DNA of 64,000 nt. Origin: Gossypium raimondii (lineage: Eukaryota; Streptophyta; Magnoliopsida; Malvales; Malvaceae). The notes under the pieces are model-generated. The model searched no databases and had not been told where the DNA came from. It saw nothing but the letters and a program-made list of their open reading frames with translations. Below are positions 37,581-48,479 of the stretch, one piece after another. Positions within the stretch are counted from its first letter, which is position 1; every line of letters starts with the position of its first letter. The translations under genes and the position numbers were made by a program. Location: assembly GCF_025698545.1 (NCBI RefSeq), contig NC_068566.1:48206501-48270500 (forward strand), written 5' to 3'.

Positions 37581-38031
37581 TCCTGTCCTCTCAAAATCCA
37601 CCAACAAGAACCGAAATTCCAGCTCACTATGCAAAATCGGAAGCTTAGATCGTAATCTTTGCTCCCGCGATATCAGTACCGCCTAAATCATTCGATCTCT
37701 AATCATCTGTCACTTTATCTTTGAAATAGGGACGAATCGAAGGTTCTTAATTCTCAGTTCTACAATAGCTTCAAAGATTCGAATTCAACGTTGCGGAGAA
37801 CACGAGAATCACAAAAGCGAATTTTGTTTTTGTAAGCTACGATATAGGGATAAGAAGAAACAAAGCGGCAACAAGAAAACAAGTAAACTTAAAGAGGGGA
37901 AAAAAAGAGAAAGAGACAAGAGCAAGCAGGATCAAATGAAGTTTACAAAGGAGAGCTGAATTTTTTTTTTTTTGAAAAAAAAATAGTGAGCGTATTTTGA
38001 AAGAGAGAAAAAAGGGGACGGTAATAGAATA
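37581..38031. other. EDR2L 5' UTR and promoter region
   Basis: The ~450 bp between the EDR2L start and the Pack-MULE-like insertion is the only proximal promoter DNA left to EDR2L. It contains a poly-T/A tract at about 37,960-37,980. No TATA box was confidently placed. An in-frame upstream ATG (37634) would add 18 residues but the family begins MSKVVYEGWMV. Confidence 0.5.
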
Positions 38032-38041
38032 TTTTATATTG

Positions 38042-39565
38042 GGGTAAACTACAAAAATAGTCACTTTTGTTTGGCTCAGGTTACATTTTAGTCACTTATA
38101 TTTAAAATGTTACGTCTTAGTCACTTATGTTATTATTTTTTTACGAAGTGATCACTCTTCCGTTAAGTTCCGTTATCTCCCAACAGTAATCCTACGTGGC
38201 AGTCTAACTAGATTTTAAGTGCCAAATTGGATTTCCTAATGGGATGAGAATATATTTTTAATTAAATAAATTTAATTAATTAAAAATTTTAAACCTTAAA
38301 TCTTAATTAAAAAACCGTTCATCTCCTTTTTTTTTAGTTTTCTTTTTCAGTTGACTAAGAAAGTTATTTTTTAGCCATGGTTAGATACACACAGCTGACC
38401 ATGCATTATTATTTAGTTTCTAACATATTACATGTTATTCAGTACTCTTAACTTACAGCCATGGAATTTGCTCTGAATAAGATTGATAAACACTGGGACA
38501 ATAACAGAAGCCTTAATCAGCATATGAATGACCTGAAAAGGAAAGTAATGGAATTGAATGCTGTGAAGGAAGATATAGATTCTAGAATGAAAGTAGAGCT
38601 GCAGCTAAGAAAGAAACTCAAGATGGAGGTCTAGATATGGTTAGAAAACGTTGAAAGAATCAATGGCGAAGTTCAAAACCTTAATGAACGAATCGGTGAA
38701 AGCAGTACTCTTACACGTGGATTTCATGCAGACGATGTGTTAAAGAGGACAAGAGAAGTTGAGGAACTTATTCAGCAAGGCAAATTTCAGGAAGTTTGGT
38801 GGTTGACAATCCTCAATGGATTGGATAGGTTTTGTCGACAACAAGATTATCAGGTGAAGGTACAAAGGTCTGTATGGAAGAGATTTGGAAGTGCTTGATG
38901 GATGATGAGGTTGGAAAGATTGGATTTTGGGGGATGGGTGGTGTGGGGAAAACAAGCATCATGAAACTTATAAACAATCAACTCTTACAAGAGAGGGAGA
39001 AGTTCGATATTGTGATTTGGATCACTGCATCCAAGGAGATGAGTATTGCTAAGCTACAGAAGGCCATTGCAAGTCAAATTAAAGTAACTTTTTGTGGTGA
39101 CGAATGTGAAACAAGAAGGGCACAGATGCTGTTTGAAACATTGTCTCGGAAGAGTAGATTTGTGGTGATCTTGGATGACATATGGGAAGCGGTTTCCCTT
39201 GAGAAGCTAGGAATTCCTGAGCCATCTACTGGGATTAAATTAGTGTTGAAAACTAAAAAAAGAAAACTAAAAAAATGGGGGAGATGAACCGTTTTTTAAC
39301 TAAAATTTAGGGTTTAAAAATTTTAATTAATTAAATTTATTTAAATAAAAATCTATTCTCATCCCATTAGGAAATCTAAGTTGACACTAGAAATCTAGTC
39401 AGACTGCCACGTAGGATTACCGTTAGGGAGATAATAGAACTTAACGAAATAGTGATCACTTTGTAACAAAATAATAACATAAGTGGCTAAAACGTAACAA
39501 TTCAAACATAAGTGACTAAAATGTAATCTGAGGCAAACAAAAGTGACTATTTTTGTAGTTTACCC
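38042..39565. mobile_element. Pack-MULE-like element (1,524 bp) carrying an NLR gene fragment
   Basis: The left end GGGTAAACTACAAAAATAGT is repeated inverted at the right end (ACTATTTTTGTAGTTTACCC). The inverted repeat runs about 300 bp on each side (38042 to about 38345, about 39255 to 39565) with scattered mismatches. Flanks carry a perfect 10-bp direct repeat TTTTATATTG (38032-38041, 39566-39575), of the size made by Mutator transposases. Between the arms lies about 900 bp of NLR resistance-gene sequence instead of a transposase. Long TIRs, a 9-10 bp duplication and captured host coding DNA together define a Pack-MULE. It is non-autonomous. Confidence 0.88.
38461..39250 (+). pseudogene. 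Captured CC-NBS resistance-gene (NLR) fragment
   Basis: It starts at ATG 38461 with a coiled-coil region (LKRKVMELNAVKEDIDSRM). An in-frame TAG at 38632-38634, from a CAG codon, interrupts the expected VQIWLENVERINGEV. A frameshift near 38,800-38,832 moves reading into a second frame that contains the P-loop GMGGVGKTS, the RNBS-A-like FDIVIWITASKEM and the kinase-2 FVVILDDIWE. It ends abruptly at about PSTGIKLVL, where the TIR begins; the rest of the NBS and all LRRs are missing. The pattern resembles the RPS2/At4g27220 class of CNLs. It could still be transcribed as a chimeric or small-RNA-producing RNA, but nothing here proves that. Confidence 0.88.
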
Positions 39566-39589
39566 TTTTATATTGGGTAAAATATATTT

Positions 39590-40113
39590 GGATAAACTGT
39601 GCTTAGTCACTAAACTGTTAGTAAATTTACATTTTGGTCATTAAACTTCAAAAAATTACAAAATAATCACTAAACTGTTTGGAAGTTTTCATTTAAGTCA
39701 TTAGGTTGTTAAGTTTTTTTTCTAAAGTCTAACTAAGGAGCTTCAAGTAAGGATTTGAGGATTGATGTAATGGATCAACACCCACTGATAAGTAGAAGAA
39801 TATACTATAAATTCAAGTCAATCTTATAGTCAATGTCAAAATCGAAAAAGAAAGCTATTTAAGTTTTGGTTTGTAGAATCTTGACGATTAAAGTTGTTTT
39901 ATAAAAAACTGAATCAAATAAGAGAAGTAGAATGAGAGCTTTTGATTAGTGCAAACGGTGTGAATAGAGAAGGCTATACAACATTGATTCTAATAGTCTA
40001 GTAACTTAAATGAAACTTTTGAATAGTTCTATAATTATTTTGTAATTTTTTAAAATTAAGTAACCAAAATATAAATTTACTAATAATTTAGTAATCTTAA
40101 GCTTAGTTTAGGT
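39590..40113. mobile_element. MITE-like element (524 bp) next to the Pack-MULE
   Basis: The ends form an imperfect inverted repeat of about 110 bp: the left arm (CTTAGTCACTAAACTGTTAG, then AAATTTACATTTTGGTCA) matches the right arm read on the other strand (AAATTTATATTTTGGTTA, AAAAAATTACAAAATAAT). A 9-bp direct repeat AATATATTT flanks it (39581-39589, 40114-40122). It begins only 14 bp after the Pack-MULE target duplication. No coding capacity. The end bases are divergent, so boundaries could be off by 1-2 bp. Confidence 0.7.
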
Positions 40114-40122
40114 AATATATTT

Positions 40123-40480
40123 TTGTTGCCTCAATTTGATTCATAATTTAAATTATATTTTGTTACCAAATTTTAAAAATTATGATATATAGTCATTAGG
40201 GTTATTGATTTGTTAATTTTGATCATTGAACTCTTAATTACTGTTAACAATTTAACTGTAAGCTAACGTGGCGGTCAACAATATTTTTTATTATTAATTT
40301 TTTCTAATCCATCTCATCCACGTCAAATTTTTTTCCCTTCTTTCTCCGTTCTTTCTTCTTCACTCTTAGCTTCCAAAGTGAGCTTGGCCAACTTAAACCT
40401 TAGAAGCCACAAGAAGATGCTTAAAATAGTGATTGATGGACACAAGACTCCGGAACCTTTTTTTTCTCCTTCTCGCCACT
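40123..40480. other. Spacer, AT-rich, nothing recognised
   Basis: No coding or repeat structure with clear ends was found between the MITE and the phosphofructokinase fragment. Confidence 0.4.
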
Positions 40481-41170
40481 TAGAGATATATCAGAGCAAG
40501 TCCCCGTAAACAGATTTTCTTTGACCCTTGTGCAACCAGGGCTGCTATCATCACGTGCGGAGGACTCTATCTTGGGATGAATACTTTTATAAGGGAGCTG
40601 GTTGTTGGCCTTTGGGAGCTCTATGGAGTGTGCCAATTTTACGGTTTCACCTCGTTGAGCTTAATCCCAAGATGATGCATAGCTGACATAGGAAGGGCGA
40701 AACTGTGCTTAGAACATCTACGGTTGTCTTTGACCTCACAAAGATTGTTGATGCTGTTGAGAACCACGTCTTTAATCAGGTTTGCTTGTTGTTTGCCAAT
40801 TATGTATATACATATATTAGTTTCTGAAGTAATTGGATGTGTTTCTTTTGTCTTAATTGGATAATGAATTTGACATCAACTAAATTTAACATATTATAGG
40901 TTTACATTATAGGCGAAGATGGCACAATGCGTAGTGTTGTCAAAATATTTGAGGAGATTCAGCGGCGGAAACTGAAAGTAGGAGTTAACGGAATTTCGAA
41001 AACTGTTGACAACGATGTGAGCATAATTGATAGATCATTTGGATTCCAGACAGCTGTAGAAATGATAGAGCAAGTAATCCATGTAGCTCGGTCGTATGAA
41101 TGGAATCGGCGTAGTGAAGCTAATGGGTGGAAGCAATACATGCAGTTTTGTCAAGTCCTACGCTAGCAAA
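40481..41170 (+). pseudogene. ATP-dependent 6-phosphofructokinase fragment, broken
   Basis: The first piece (about 40,481-40,779) reads SPRKQIFFDPCATRAAIITC then GGLYLGMNTFIREL, the start of the plant PFK catalytic core. After an intron with GT...AG ends (40780-40899) it continues VYIIGEDGT and [20 protein letters not shown], the latter matching the PFK substrate motif KTIDNDI...FGFDTAV. Frameshifts and in-frame stops (around 40,670-40,770 and after 41,090, where [11 protein letters not shown] appears in another frame) break it. Several catalytic positions differ from consensus (GEDGT for GGDGT). Because it keeps an intron it came from a genomic duplication rather than a retrocopy. Similarity ends at about 41,130; the rest of the gene is missing. 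Confidence 0.82.
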
Positions 41171-42196
41171 TTTCAGTTTTATTTTATTTTTACTTATTTA
41201 TTTCTGTCTAGTAACAACAATGGTAGTAACAGAGATTATTGCGACTGCAGCAGGGGCCTTATCCCCTCAAAATGGCAAAATATTATTTTTGTCTTGAAGA
41301 TTTTAAAAGGTTAAAATATGTGTATTTTTCAAAACATAGGAATTTAATCTCTGTTAACACTGTTAATTTTCTTGTTTACCCATTTAAATTTTATAATTTA
41401 ATTTTGCCCCAAAGATAAATTTGTTGCAGTGTCGATATTAGTTAAGATAGTTGTATGGCTACTACTAAGCCAACTAGGTTTTACCATTTCTACAAAAACC
41501 ATATTAAATGAAAGGGAATTCAGTTGTGAAATAGCAATAAGCCCATCAAGCAAACAAATCACCATTAAACAATGCTCCAGCATATATCCATTACCATTAA
41601 GCGAAGAAAATTCACAACCTAGAGCCCACTGCTGTATAATTCTATCAAAAGTCGTCTTACCATAGAATCTGGTGTCATTTTGAAGTTTAGCTAGCCCACC
41701 CTATATATCTTTTTAAGTGGTTCCCTTAGCCTAAGATCAAGCAAGAAATATTATAGTCTAAACAATCATTCTCTTCTCCTACCATATAATAAGCTATTTC
41801 GTGTATCATATTTAAGACGATACTCATGCTAGACATTCATACTCCAAGGGTCAGACAAGAGCAAAAACTTCATCAACAGTTTCTCAATAAGCATTTGCCC
41901 GCTAGATCTAGCATTGTTGAGAGGAGTGGCAAAAGCAATGCCCGTTGTATCTAGCATTGTTCAACCTCATAACTTGTCTTTTTTAGAGTTACAATTTTTG
42001 TAAAGAAAATCTTTGGGTTGTATTCTTTATTGATATTTTTTGGATAAGTATAAGCCCATATCTAAAGACCAAACCTTTTAGTCTTTGTCTCGATATTCAA
42101 TCTCAAATATAGTAATTCAACTCAAATAACCATTAACAACCCGATCCCTCAGTGCCCTAAACTAATCTTAAAGTTCTAGAAATTGTTGTGAGGAGG
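41171..42196. other. Unassigned sequence between PFK fragment and LTR
   Basis: Small open frames overlap on both strands at 41,398-41,665, but I recognise no protein. The block could be an old retroelement remnant or decayed host DNA. Confidence 0.35.
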
Positions 42197-43173
42197 AGAT
42201 GTGTCACACCCTAGTTTGGTGAACTGGATCAGTCCAAGAGACTACACCAATGAAGACCGCCTAAGTTGCAAGACTTAGATTGGATAAGGTTAGTAACTTC
42301 ATGGCGGAGTGCTATGAAGAACTTTTCCAATACCGTACGTGAAGCACCAATCTAAGTGACAGCAAGATTTTAGTTAGGGCAATGACCTTATTAGGCGGAC
42401 TCTATCGCTAATGAGATCGCCACTTGTGTTTTAGTATCGTTACTTAAGTAGGTATGATGGCTTGTAGGAAACGTTTAAGTCACCTGACATCCTAGTGAAG
42501 GCAACGAGTCAATAATTAGGACACTTGTAGAGCCTTGTAGGATGTGATTAATTAGTGGAAACGTGCGAGAAAAGGTAATAAATAGAGATAATCTTTGGTT
42601 GGGATTTGGACGAAGGTTATTTATAAATATAGTTTGATAGTAGAGGGAACATTTTTTATTCATCTTATTCACTAGAATTTGTTATCGTTAAAGAAACCAG
42701 GAGAGTTTTTTGCTAACAAGGTTGTTAACTGTTAAAGTTAGGAGAACTTCTATGATAATTGTATACTAGTAAATTCTTAAACATTCGTTTGAGCTTTATC
42801 AGATAGATCGAAATTGATTTAAGAAAGGATTTCTTGGAATACTGGGTAGGATGAACACTCCTATCCAGAAATTGTTTGCATGTCTATAGATTCTTGTTGT
42901 ATTATAAGTTTTTAGTCATTTTAATAATTAAAGAAGTAGTTTTATTGTTTTAGCTAAAGAAATGGGAGAAGATCTTAAAAATAAAGGGAAAGAATCGATA
43001 GAGTATACAAAACTCCAAGTAAAGTATTCTGGTGAATTCATTTGTACCTTGTGTTTGGTATCTACGTTAATTCGTTTACTCCTAAAACCCAATCAAGAGG
43101 TTGTGCATGCATGGTCACACAGGGATAAACAGGCTCGAAAAACCTAGTATATGCATGGTATGAGTACTCATTC

Positions 43174-43393
43174 TGTAACACCCCTTACCCGTGTCCGACG
43201 CCAGGACAGGATACGAGGCATTACCGGTCTTAAACACAAGCAACCATACAAAACCAGGCCATAAAGTTTCATTCAATTTAAAACTAACATACTTAGTCAC
43301 ATTCAATATGCATCGTCAACAACTCTTATATAAGTATAATTATATCTAATTAACATACCATACCGTTGAGCAAAACTTAGCCATTGGCATATA

Positions 43394-43440
<47 letters not shown>

Positions 43441-46283
43441 CTTATAACCAATTAGCTAAGTTAAACATTTGACCAAAACATAATGACTCATACACAAAAT
43501 GATTGAGTCCCTATACATGCCATAAACTTAAAATGCTTGAATACATTGATACCGATCAATAGCTTGATAGTGTGATAGAATCTCCGACGATCTCTAACCC
43601 AAGCTAGTATCTGTGACACTATAGGAAAAAGAAAGAGAGGGGGTTAGATATATAGCTTAGTAAGTTGGTATGTAAATAATAAGCAGTCTGTTAACATGCT
43701 TTTACCAATCCTCATAATATGTTCTCAAGATAATACAATCATAATTTCTCATAGTTCCACTATTTACTCATGTTCATATCAAGCTGTCTACTCGAGACAT
43801 AGTCACTAAATTATTTATATCTTGTGCTACGGAACTCCAAATTAAAATCCGCTTGATTTATCTGAAACTAGACTCACATATCTTATTACCATAAAATTTT
43901 CAGGATTTTTGGTTTAGCCAATAAGTACAGTTAATTCTTCAAAATCATCCCTGTTATGTTGTCTGACAGTTCTGACCCTTCTTCAGTAAAAAATAATTAT
44001 CTCTTAATACGGAGTTTGCATGATGTTCCCGTTTGTTTCTATTGAAATTAGACTTATTAAGAATTTTAATCATATAAATTCTAACTCATAATTCTTTTTA
44101 CACAATTTTTAATGATTTTCCAAAGTCAGAACAAGGGATTCCAAAATCATTCTGACCTTGTCTCACAAAAATTAAAATACCTCATAATATGAGATTCTTT
44201 TGCTTACATCATTCCTTCTATGTGAAACTAGACTCAATAAGCTTTAATTTCATATCTTATTCAACCTCTAATGTGATTCCCACAATTTTTGGTGATTTTT
44301 CAAATTTATACAACTACTGCTGTCCAAAACTATTTTATTGCAAATTTTAATGTTTCATGGTTTCTTTGTATTAATATTTAATTATTACCACAACCACATC
44401 ATATTTCAATTCTCATACTTGCTATATAAATAGTTTTTCACAATTTATTTCACATTTCATTATACAATTACATGATCCATTCCATAATCATTTCATCATT
44501 TTTCTCTATTAAATACTCGAATAGATTTCGTACGTATCTGTATCGTCTCGTACTAACCTCTTTCTCATTCATCTCATTCATTTACCCGTTAAACCATTCG
44601 GAATAGAAATCGGATGCTCAAATATCTTATATGGTAAGTACCTATACCATGGCCCGTAGCCAAATCAATGTAACTTATCCAAAGAACTATTTATCGTGGC
44701 CCGAAACCAATTTATCTGATATGCATGGCCCGAAGCCAAATCGGTATAAATCGCACCCGAAGTGCTAATATCATGGTCCGAAGCCAATTTATCCGATATG
44801 CATGTCCCAAAGCCAAATCGATATAAATCGCACCCGAAGTGCTAATATCATGGCCTGAAGCCAATTTATCTGATATGCATGGCCCGAAGCCAAATTGGTA
44901 TATCAAATTATAATATTTCACAAGTATCAAATTCTATTCCTAAGGTTCAACTGAGATTTCTAGCTTGTCGATTTTATCTTCGAATATATCTGTAAAGTCA
45001 TATTTACAATTCATACATTAATGAAAATCTCGTAATCACAGTTTAGGCATAATCAAAGTATTTAACATACATTCCAATGAAGTCATCACATTACGAACTT
45101 GCCTCGGTAGCATAACCGGTGAGAAGGACTTATTCGTCATATTCTTTATTTTTCTCCCGTTCTAAGTCCGAATCTCATCTTTCTTGATCTATAACAACAC
45201 ATTTAACTTATTTATTCATCATGCTACTCAAATTAGCTCAATTTCACATTTTTGGTAAAATTACATTTTTACCCCTAAACTTTGTCATATGTACACTTTT
45301 GCCCCAACTTTCACAATTTTTTTTGCAATTTAGTCCCTCATCAATTAACTCATCAAATGAGCTATTTTTTATTAATTAACACTTTATCTAAATATTATAA
45401 GCTATTACACAGCCTTTAATAAGCAAACTTTAATACCAAACCCTAAGATTTAATCTTTTCCACAATTTGGTCCTAAAATCAATTTTATTGAAATTATTTG
45501 ATAAAATCTTCATCTAACAAAATTAAACTTCAAATCCATGTTAATTCATCATAAACATCCAACATTCATCAATGGTAACTTTCAAAATTACCCATAAAAT
45601 CAAAAAACTAATGAATTAGATAGTTGGACCTAATTGTAAAAGTATTAAAAATACAAAATTACAAGAAAAGAGCAAGAATTGAACTCACATGTAGCTAAAA
45701 TATGAAAAACCAGATTAAGGAGCTCTCCTATGGCTATTTTTGGCTGAATTTTGGAGAAGAAAATGTCTAGAAATTAATTAGCCATTTGTTTTATTTTTTT
45801 AATTTCACTAAATGACCAATTTGCCCCTAATTCACCTTATTTTGTTTTTTATTCTCTGCTTTTGCCGCCTCAGCCATCTCCTTTTGGCTATTTTACTCCT
45901 TAAGTCCTCCCTTATTTACCGTTTAAGCTGTTTAATCACTATTTCTCTTAATTAGCAAGTTTTGCACATTTTCCAATTTAGTTATTTTTAATTAATTAAC
46001 TATCGAAACAATAAAATTTTCTAACGAAATACTACCTTATTGACAGTTCGTCAATATTTATAAAAATATTTACGACTCGGTTTATAAAATCAAGGTCTCG
46101 ATACCTCGTTTTAAATCCAATTAACCTAATAATTTCTTCTAAACTCAAATCACTGTTTCACAAATATTTCTAAAATTACATTTAACTCGTAAATACTAAA
46201 TAATAAAATTTACGAGCTTACTCATCGGAATTGGTGACTTCAAATCACCGTTTTCGTTACCACTGAAAATTCAGGCTGTTACA
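43174..46283 (-). mobile_element. Inner solo LTR (3,110 bp), reverse orientation
   Basis: On the minus strand it begins TGTAACAGCCTGAATTTTCA (46283 leftwards) and ends GGGGTGTTACA (43174). A perfect 5-bp duplication CATTC flanks it (43169-43173, 46284-46288). It belongs to the same broad family as the 725-3883 and 602-6701 LTRs: the reverse complement shares the head with FEATURE-like wording TTTCAGTGGTAACG, and the internal block matching TTTGGGGCAAAATGG-type sequence. No proteins are encoded. An (AT)n run lies at about 43,403-43,438. Confidence 0.85.
44721..44910 (-). repeat. 77-bp tandem repeat inside the reverse LTR
   Basis: Units start at 44721, 44798 and 44875 with ATGCATGGCCCGAAGCCAAA or a close variant, giving a 77-bp period and about 2.5 copies. 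Within each unit the phrase CATGGYCCGAAGCCAA occurs twice, so the repeat has an inner half-period. It occupies the position where the other LTR copies have the 46-bp palindromic minisatellite. Confidence 0.85.
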
Positions 46284-47357
46284 CATTCCTTAGGGCACAA
46301 GCTCCGTATCCAGAATGGTATGAGGAGGCAACAGGTAGGCAGGATCCTTTGGAATGACACTTTGATGCAAACCATGAATGGTGAAAACCCGACCTTGTGG
46401 GGGAGCACTTATGTGTTTATACACTGAAGGGAATTAGAAGGATAGGAATGTGATGTTGATATATAGCTCTGATGAGCGAATATGAAGTTATAGAAAAAAT
46501 TGGTTCTTTGGGAATCGGGATCAGAAGCTAGCACAATGAAGGGAGTATATGGAAAAATGGTGCATGTTGCATGAAAACATAAACAGTAAGTCTGTCAGTC
46601 ATAAATGGTAATCCACGCAAGTGGCATATTCGTGGAGCAGATGTGCCCATGACTGTCATATATGAGTTTAGAAACTAGTATTATTCGCCAATCGATTGAG
46701 TTCGATTGCGATATTGACCGCCAGATGATTACAAACTAAAGTAATGTATCCTCCAGCTATGGCGAACTAGTCAAGTATTTATTTTCCTTAATGTTTGATA
46801 ATAATTAAGGTGAGATTGTTTTTCTCAGGAACTCACTAAGTTCTTACGAACTTACCCAGTTTTTTCTTCCTTTCAAGTTCTTAGGTTAAGCGTGGTGATC
46901 GAAGGGATACATCCAGATTTGCGCCAAGTTGTGAGCCTTTTTATTTTTTGGGGGTTAATGTTTATTTGTTGGAGGTGTTAGGTCAATTGTTAGATACCTC
47001 CATTTTGAAATATTTAATCTATATTGAATGTTATAATGAACCCGTCGAATGTTGAATGGAAGCCTTGAAAGCATAACGTTATTGTGACCCATTGATGTTA
47101 ATTAAGTGGTCGCCAAAGGTCAAATCCGTGCATCTTTAAATCCTTAAATACAATTGGTTATTATTTTAAATCGTGCTTCTAAATAAAAGTGGTCTTAAAT
47201 GAATGGAATACTACTATTGGAAAAGGGGGTATTCGCCAAATGGTTAACGGTCTTTCCTTTAAAAAAAGGTGGAAATGTGTGTTTTTTAATCAGGTTAATC
47301 TTTGACGCTCCATACCCGGATCCAATAAGCGAGTCGGGCGTGGGGTGTTACAAGATG

Positions 47358-48399
47358 GTTTAAACAAAGGGTTTGGGGCTTGTTCTTCAAAGGTATGCAC
47401 TGGGTAGATGTTTGGTTGAGGAGGAAAATTGACATAAGCATGTTATGGGTGAATCCATCTTCTATAAACATCCACATAAGGGTTATAGGTCGCTTGTGGG
47501 GAACTAGCTTGACCAGCTTGTTGGGTGGAAGGATTTGTAAATGTTGTTTGGTTTTCAGGGTCGTACTCATTGGGATAAGCTATATTTGATCCATACTCAC
47601 CACACCAAATTGTTGAGGGGAAGAAAATGTAGGAGGCTTGGAAGACAATTCACATAGTGGTATGCGAAGAATTGTAAAGAAGTTAAGGTGTTATTGGTCT
47701 AATTAAGAGGTTGAAAAGGATAAAGAAAAAGGATCTCTCCCCAAAGTTAGAGATAGGTATTTTTAGGTGATGGTGACCCTTTCTTAACTTGGGGTCTTAA
47801 CACGCTTATGGTGCAAGTTCTATCATGATTACCATTTGAGGAGACACAATAACCTTCTTGGTGGGTAGTGATGAGATGGAGACAAGTTAAGTAAGGTCTA
47901 ACGTGTAAACTATGTAAGGAAATGCACAACACTTGTCTTTGATGAAGTAGGTTAAAGGAACTCTACATATTATGCGAACGTGGTTAATGGGATCTGATCC
48001 CGGTGAATTGTTACCCTTGACAAAGTTGAAACATTTGAGATAATTGCATTGATGAGGTTGTGGTGGCAAAACCTGGTCGGTTGAGCTACTTATAACAAAG
48101 TTAATTGTCCGTAACATAATATTATGAATGATATCCATGATCTGTACATTAAAAGAAAAGTTCACGAAAACAATAACAAACTAACCAGAAATTTGGTTGG
48201 AAGTCATTTTGTTGTAGAGATATGAAAGGAAAGAAAAGGAATAGAGGTTGGACGCGTGGGAATGTTGTCCCAAATCCCAGTCAAGGAGATTCAGACACCA
48301 GAGCGTCCATCATACGAGCTCAACATAATAGAGTAGGGCGTAGCGTAGAGAAGCGGCTGGCAAACGAGCGAAATACAAGCGTTTTCTCTTCTTGGTTCA
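47358..48399. other. Unassigned region upstream of the kinase gene
   Basis: Several minus-strand open frames (47,295-48,165) lie end to end and could be remnants of a decayed coding sequence, but I recognise no domain. The plus-strand frame at 48,222-48,464 is rich in charged residues and overlaps the likely promoter, so I do not call it a gene. Confidence 0.4.
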
Positions 48400-48455
48400 C
48401 ACGTGACAAGACGAGAGCAACAACTGCCCCGACCCTACCAACGTCAGTATTTAAA
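48400..48455 (+). promoter_or_regulatory. Likely core promoter of the MHK kinase gene
   Basis: A G-box CACGTG lies at 48400-48405, ACGTCA at 48441-48446, and a TATA-like TATTTAAA at 48448-48455. About 1.8 kb of probable 5' UTR with introns follows, starting at a likely donor after TTGGTTTTAAG at 48618. Assigned from motifs and spacing only. Confidence 0.5.
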
Positions 48456-48479
48456 GAAGAATAGATATTTCCCTTCAAT

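Larger units (their letters stand above)
42202..47352 (+). mobile_element. Outer solo LTR (about 2.0 kb of its own sequence)
   Basis: It begins TGTCACACCCTAGTTTGGTG at 42202 and ends GGGGTGTTACA at 47352, with a perfect 5-bp duplication AGATG on both sides (42197-42201, 47353-47357). Removing the inner insertion leaves about 2,036 bp. No retroelement proteins are visible, so this is a solo LTR left by LTR-LTR recombination. It is a different family from the 3-kb LTRs. Confidence 0.85.

Noticed and set aside
41398-41665. Possible LINE or RNase H fragment
   Set aside because: Neither strand shows a catalytic motif (no YADD, no DEDD-type pattern) that I could defend.
47295-48165. Series of minus-strand frames as one decayed gene
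   Set aside because: They could be joined only by assuming several frameshifts, part of the first lies in the LTR, and no domain is recognisable.
48222-48464. 80-codon plus-strand frame
   Set aside because: It overlaps the G-box and TATA-like sequences of the MHK promoter and shows no domain.
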